From NCBI GenBank assembly GCA_002394185.1, contig DGTB01000046.1:1-8104 (forward strand): DNA of 8,104 bases. Reading direction: 5' to 3'. The translations under genes and the position numbers were made by a program. Below the pieces are notes generated by a model. That model did not search any database. It worked only from the letters and a program-made list of their open reading frames with translations, and was not told where the DNA came from. Position 1 is the stretch's first letter. Each line of letters opens with the position of its first letter. This document shows, one piece after another, positions 6,001-8,104 of the stretch. This DNA comes from Bacteroidales bacterium UBA4347 (GTDB lineage Bacteria; Bacteroidota; Bacteroidia; Bacteroidales; P3).

Positions 6001-8104
6001 CGACAACATCCTCGTCGAGAGCCTCGATTGCGCACCCACCACTGCTCCTGTAGCCGAAACTGTCGGCTCCGACGGGGCCACCATTTCCTGGACCGGCACT
6101 GGCAACTACGAATACCGCTACGCACCTGCTGCCGACACTGCCAACTGGACCCTCGTCAGCACCTCTGGCGCCTCTGCCGTCCTCTCCGGTCTCGCCGCCA
6201 ACACCGAGTACCTCTTCCAGGTCCGCACCGACTGCGGCTCCGGCCTTGCCAGCCGTTGGATGTCCCTCGCTTTCCGCACCGCCTGTGCCGCCTTCTCCAT
6301 CCCCTATACTACGAGCTTCGAGGACGATGCCGTCAACGACACCCCTGGTTGCTGGACCAACTTCAGCGGCAGCACCTTTGCCCGCAGCAACAGCACGGGC
6401 GACACCAACGGCATCCACACTGGCTCCATGTACCTCGACTTCCGCGGCTCCTTGCGCAACATGGTTGCCTTGCCCCGCTTCACCGAGGAAATCAGCGGTC
6501 TCCAGGTGCGCTTCTGGACCCGCCCCGAGAACATGACAAACGCCAGCTGCGGCAAGCTCCAGGTGGGCTATCTGACCGACCTCTCCGACACCTCCTCCTT
6601 CGTCACCATGGCCACCTTCAACTATAACGACTTCTCCGCCATGGAAGAGAAGATTGTCTCCATGACCGGTGCCCCCGCAGGTTCCTGCATCGCTTTCCTT
6701 CATGCTGCCGGCAACTCCAACTGGTATTGGTTCATTGACGACGTGACCGTCGAGCCCGTTGCTGCTTGCCAGCGTCCGCAGGGCGTCTCCGTCGATTCCA
6801 TCGCCGCCACGTCGGCCACCGTCCATGTCCACGACGCCAACCAGGCTAACAGCTATGTCTACCGCCTCTATGCCAACGGCGTCCTGGTCGACAGCGCTGC
6901 CTTCACCGATAGCACCGCCACGCTCTCCGGCCTCACCCCCTCCACGAGCTACGAGGTCTCCGTGGCCACCCTCTGCTCCGGCGAACTCTCCGGCACCGTC
7001 AGCACCTCCTTCCTCACCAACTGCATGGCCATCGACAGCCTGCCCTGGAACGAGGACTTCGAGGCCTGGAGCACCGGCAGCGGCAACGTCAACCCCTGCT
7101 GGAACCGCCTCCACTACAGCGCCTTCTCCAGCAACCCCTCCACCGTCAACTACCCCTATGCTTCCTCCGACGCTGCCTACAACAGCAGCTCCAAGTCGCT
7201 CCTGCTCTATTCTTCCTATGACTCCGAGGACGACGACGCTTATTCCATCGCCATGCTGCCCGAGTTTTCCGCTGAAGCCAACACCCTCTCCCTCAGCTTC
7301 TGGTATAAGGTCTCTTCCTCCTACGACGCCAACTTCGTCCGCCTCGCTGTGGGTGTGACCTCCACCACTGCCGACACCACCGGCTTTGTCCGCCTGGCCA
7401 CGGTCGCCCCCGTCGACTACGACTGGCACCAGTACACCGTCAACCTCTCTGCCTACACCGGCACCGGCAACCGCATTGCCATCATGCAGCTGAGCATCGA
7501 CGGCAACGAAGAGGACGACGGCACAACCTACTACGACTACAGCACCGCCCGCGGATATATTGACGACATCGTCGTCGAATCCGCCGGCAGCAATCCGCCG
7601 CAGCCCGCTATGTACACCGTCACTGTCGGCTCCGCCGATCCCACTATGGGTAGCGCCGCTGCCAGCGCCACCAGCGTCGAGGACGGCACCAGCGTGACCC
7701 TCACCGCCACAGCCAACGACGGCTACCACTTCGTCGACTGGACCGCCAACGGCACCGCTGTCTCCAGCGCCAACCCCTTCACCTTCACCGTGACCTCCGA
7801 CACCGCCCTTGTGGCCAACTTCGAGGCCGACAGCACCGAGCCTGAAGAGTGTATCGATCCCGCCAATGTCACCGCCAGCCTCGTCACCAGCAGCAGCGCC
7901 ATGATCAGCTGGACCGCCGGCGGCAGCGAGCCCCGCTGGGCCATCGACTACAACGGCACCGTCGACACCACCGACAGCAACCCCTACACCCTCTTCGGCC
8001 TCCAGCCCGGCACCACCTATTATGTCAAGGTGCGCGCACTCTGCGCCAACGGCAACGTCAGCGGCTGGACCAACGCCGTCTCCTTCACCACCGAGAACGA
8101 GCCC
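2936..8104 (+). CDS. Giant secreted multidomain protein with alternating FnIII and jelly-roll domains; probable surface adhesin / T9SS substrate (3' end beyond window)
   Basis: An unbroken frame of 1723 codons that remains open at the window end. Order of parts: signal peptide 1-22; N-terminal beta-sandwich-like domain 23-238; FnIII-1 242-323 and jelly roll 324-507; FnIII-2 510-593 and jelly roll 594-757; FnIII-3 760-844 and jelly roll 845-1030; FnIII-4 1032-1117 and jelly roll 1118-1275; FnIII-5 1278-1363 and jelly roll 1364-1549; InlB B-repeat-like module 1559-1631; FnIII-6 1639-1723. Each jelly roll ends in an IDDI/LDNL-type strand, as in choice-of-anchor J, MAM and gingipain 'cleaved adhesin' domains. 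There is no enzyme domain and no transmembrane segment after the signal. Such proteins in Bacteroidota are usually exported by Sec, then carried by T9SS using a C-terminal sorting domain; that end is not visible here, so T9SS export is inference. The start was chosen because the signal peptide follows directly; no ribosome site is seen. Ligand and role are unknown. No frameshift was found, and codon use becomes more GC-rich toward the 3' end. Confidence 0.9.
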   Translation, partial: MTKTKQFLTFLAAIAMAGGVNAQQLSDYSVTVGNETFMSIASTEHLLSSVDGDGGSQTVALPFNFRFGETLYGQGTTLTVRADGYVYFGATSANHNAAAAYTNSFVDYYFICPVMGGDGKITADSANSGAYAVDTIDDNGDSLLIIEFKDLQCFYSPNGSYNYQLRLHANGNISVLFNTSTASTNSNVKQNFFMVCGRNDKVSLSGSWASPVMGTPSTLPDLGTTLPEAGTVITYVRPTSFCPRVTGLAASAITSNSAILSWTGSDNAIGYVLSYGDYSNETSDTTLTLTGLNPSTAYTVSVRTICGVDDTSAAVSTSFYTTCVNISTTDSAYTEGFESWSTTASDFNPCWNRLYADFDYESYSSSSTSYMPVVSSTFAHSGLQSLRMRSHFYLDDYSSGDVDDASIAFMPVFESDVRLLNLRFWYKAGSNPSYLHLAVGVSTTIADTSTFTRLLTIAPADTSWHEYEVELLGYSGTGNRITFIQYSEDGSYSADYGYIDDIRVEELGDCFRPAAVSVRELAPTSATITWTELNTIGTYQIVVNGDESTATTVVADTSAIITLEANTEYTVSVSTLCNGEYTDARSISFRTPCTPVAHEDLPWSQNFDNVEASGNTPIDIPCMTFNVGHGYYYFPYTNASIYYGASGKSLFFYTSSGYDPQIVVLPLFDDDINTLQLSFYSRVSNTAAAFEVGTMTNPSDPTTFVPFDTTVSTATHTWEYQQFSFADYNGLGSYIALRPMPFNGYYLYLDNLSVGNITECARVASVSVDSLSAHYVHIAIADSVNQNSYLVEIIGGGDTILENFYTNEFSVDTLQAITSYTVNVYTVCSDATTAPVTISFTTPCEAVAMPFSENFDSMNNINDLDCWGFYNGLYIDSIQSASFTSGSNWHRHTTAMEGSTHVKLNIYGGSCKSWIVTPEISISSANATLSFDYALTAYNNANAPNVSNVADDRFLVLASANGGNTWSVLAAWDNSASNNSYAAITNAAQMASIPLSQYDGQNIRIAFYGESTVSGGDNDLHIDNILVESLDCAPTTAPVAETVGSDGATISWTGTGNYEYRYAPAADTANWTLVSTSGASAVLSGLAANTEYLFQVRTDCGSGLASRWMSLAFRTACAAFSIPYTTSFEDDAVNDTPGCWTNFSGSTFARSNSTGDTNGIHTGSMYLDFRGSLRNMVALPRFTEEISGLQVRFWTRPENMTNASCGKLQVGYLTDLSDTSSFVTMATFNYNDFSAMEEKIVSMTGAPAGSCIAFLHAAGNSNWYWFIDDVTVEPVAACQRPQGVSVDSIAATSATVHVHDANQANSYVYRLYANGVLVDSAAFTDSTATLSGLTPSTSYEVSVATLCSGELSGTVSTSFLTNCMAIDSLPWNEDFEAWSTGSGNVNPCWNRLHYSAFSSNPSTVNYPYASSDAAYNSSSKSLLLYSSYDSEDDDAYSIAMLPEFSAEANTLSLSFWYKVSSSYDANFVRLAVGVTSTTADTTGFVRLATVAPVDYDWHQYTVNLSAYTGTGNRIAIMQLSIDGNEEDDGTTYYDYSTARGYIDDIVVESAGSNPPQPAMYTVTVGSADPTMGSAAASATSVEDGTSVTLTATANDGYHFVDWTANGTAVSSANPFTFTVTSDTALVANFEADSTEPEECIDPANVTASLVTSSSAMISWTAGGSEPRWAIDYNGTVDTTDSNPYTLFGLQPGTTYYVKVRALCANGNVSGWTNAVSFTTENEP
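3002..3649 (+). other. N-terminal beta-sandwich-like domain of the giant protein (residues 23-238)
   Basis: About 215 residues with alternating hydrophobic strands. The pattern LPFNFRFG (61-68), then VRADGYVYFG, then an Ile/Leu/Phe-rich strand and a late YQLRLHANGNISVLF, resembles the all-beta N-terminal regions of many Bacteroidota secreted FnIII proteins (a 'IGFTF ... SSNGWLSFG' style). I cannot name a family with certainty. It differs from all later repeats and occurs once, so it may carry a distinct binding role or act as a cap. Confidence 0.5.
3659..4456 (+). repeat. Repeat unit 1: FnIII-1 + jelly roll 1 (residues 242-507)
   Basis: FnIII-1 (242-323) has the family core Trp in ILSW, the GLNPSTAYTVSVRT strand-F pattern, and cysteines 242, 306 and 323. 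Jelly roll 1 (324-507) begins with EGFESW, has NPCWNRL (348-354, Cys350), FWYK (424-427), LAVGV (437-441) and GTGNRI (476-481), and closes with YIDDI (498-502). It also holds a Ser/Tyr/Asp-rich stretch near 356-372. Jelly roll 1 is closely related to jelly roll 5, more than to 2, 3 or 4. Confidence 0.8.
4463..5206 (+). repeat. Repeat unit 2: FnIII-2 + jelly roll 2 (residues 510-757)
   Basis: FnIII-2 (510-593) has TITW, EANTEYTVSVSTLC and closes with FRTPC; its cysteines are 510, 577 and 593. Jelly roll 2 (594-757) starts LPWSQNFD, has IPC at 620-622 in place of the usual CW pair, a Tyr/Phe-rich stretch (GYYYFPYTN), and ends YLYLDNLSV (745-754). It is among the shorter jelly rolls and lacks the Trp after the conserved cysteine. 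Confidence 0.75.
5213..6025 (+). repeat. Repeat unit 3: FnIII-3 + choice-of-anchor J-like jelly roll 3 (residues 760-1030)
   Basis: FnIII-3 (760-844) keeps the cysteine frame (760, 828, 844) but has IAI where other copies have the core Trp. Jelly roll 3 (845-1030) is the most canonical copy: FSENFDS, DCWGF (865-869), SWIVTPEI (913-920), LSFDYAL, DDRFLVLAS, GNTW, then IPLSQYDGQNIRIAFYGES and HIDNILVE. This order matches the choice-of-anchor J/MAM-like domains of secreted Bacteroidota proteins. It has one extra cysteine, Cys911. Confidence 0.82.
6029..6760 (+). repeat. Repeat unit 4: FnIII-4 + jelly roll 4 (residues 1032-1275)
   Basis: FnIII-4 (1032-1117) has TISW, GLAANTEYLFQVRTDC and FRTAC; its cysteines are 1032, 1100 and 1117. 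Jelly roll 4 (1118-1275) opens IPYTTSFED, has GCW (1138-1140) and LQVRFWTRP, and ends WYWFIDDVTVE (1263-1273). It is a compact copy with two further cysteines inside the jelly roll (in NASCGK and GSCIAF), which could pair with each other. Confidence 0.78.
6767..7582 (+). repeat. Repeat unit 5: FnIII-5 + jelly roll 5 (residues 1278-1549)
   Basis: FnIII-5 (1278-1363) has VHV in place of the core Trp, then GLTPSTSYEVSVATLC and FLTNC; its cysteines are 1278, 1347 and 1363. Jelly roll 5 (1364-1549) carries NPCWNRL (1386-1392), FWYK (1455-1458), LAVGV (1470-1474), GTGNRI (1509-1514) and YIDDI (1541-1545), the same words in the same order as jelly roll 1. It differs by an acidic, Tyr-rich insertion of about 10 residues just before the final strand. 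Confidence 0.8.
7610..7828 (+). repeat. InlB B-repeat-like module (residues 1559-1631)
   Basis: A module of about 73 residues matching the divergent InlB B-repeat / Listeria-Bacteroides repeat pattern. It opens YTVTV, has a central EDGTSVTLTATANDGYHFVDW, then an NPFTFTVTSDTALVANFE tail. In this family the GY.F..W core and the final T..D..L.A.F strand are diagnostic. It is the only copy in the window and breaks the FnIII/jelly-roll alternation. A short Pro-rich linker (NPPQPA, 1553-1558) precedes it. A stalk or spacer role is likely. Confidence 0.8.
7850..8104 (+). repeat. FnIII-6, last visible module (residues 1639-1723)
   Basis: A nearly complete fibronectin type III domain: opening Cys1639, MISW core Trp, GLQPGTTYYVKVRALC (Cys1703), and WTNAVSFTT at the end. 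It ends TTENEP rather than with the closing cysteine seen in FnIII-1 to FnIII-5. The Glu/Pro linker suggests a change of architecture just beyond the window, perhaps another stalk module or the C-terminal sorting domain. Confidence 0.8.

Noticed and set aside
3548..7729. Very long antisense open frame (1393 codons) on the minus strand
   Set aside because: It is exactly codon-aligned with the sense gene, so it can only be stopped by sense TTA, CTA or TCA codons, which this GC3-rich gene avoids; it ends at a sense TCA at 3548-3550. Its translation is Gly/Val/Asp/Ala-rich with no domain, whereas the sense strand has a signal peptide and recognisable repeats.
2936..8104. Possible frameshift or pseudogene in the giant repeat protein
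   Set aside because: The reading frame was followed from 2936 to 8104 without a stop, and domain motifs stay in the same frame throughout.

Overview
The window looks like a stretch of chromosome from a fairly GC-rich member of the Bacteroidales (phylum Bacteroidota). Four things point there. The asparaginyl-tRNA synthetase resembles the Bacteroides type. A TAnnTTTG-type promoter element lies in an AT-rich intergenic region. Most start codons lack a Shine-Dalgarno sequence. The right half encodes a very large secreted modular protein of a style typical of type IX secretion (T9SS) substrates. The genus cannot be told from the sequence.

Left part (1-2616, minus strand): a compact housekeeping operon transcribed right to left as thyA - manC - asnS. 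thyA encodes thymidylate synthase, with every catalytic residue at its E. coli number. Its stop overlaps the start of a monofunctional mannose-1-phosphate guanylyltransferase gene (ATGA overlap). A 12-base spacer made of an AAC repeat then leads to asnS, which is cut by the window edge after 245 codons. The three genes serve unrelated pathways: dTMP synthesis, GDP-mannose supply for glycans, and tRNA charging.

Middle (2617-2935): an AT-rich divergent promoter region without a convincing gene. It holds a good TAnnTTTG element facing right, a weaker candidate facing left, and an 11-base direct repeat in the predicted leader of the right-hand gene.

Right part (2936-8104, plus strand): one uninterrupted reading frame of 1723 codons, still open at the window end. 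It encodes a Sec signal peptide, an N-terminal beta-sandwich-like domain, five repeats of [fibronectin type III + jelly-roll/'choice-of-anchor J'-like domain], one InlB B-repeat-like module and a sixth FnIII. The repeats carry a regular cysteine pattern, and jelly rolls 1 and 5 are close paralogues. The protein is probably a cell-surface or released adhesin or glycan-binding protein, but no enzymatic domain is visible and its function is unknown. A T9SS C-terminal sorting domain would be expected beyond the window. I found no RNA genes, CRISPR arrays, insertion sequences or phage genes.
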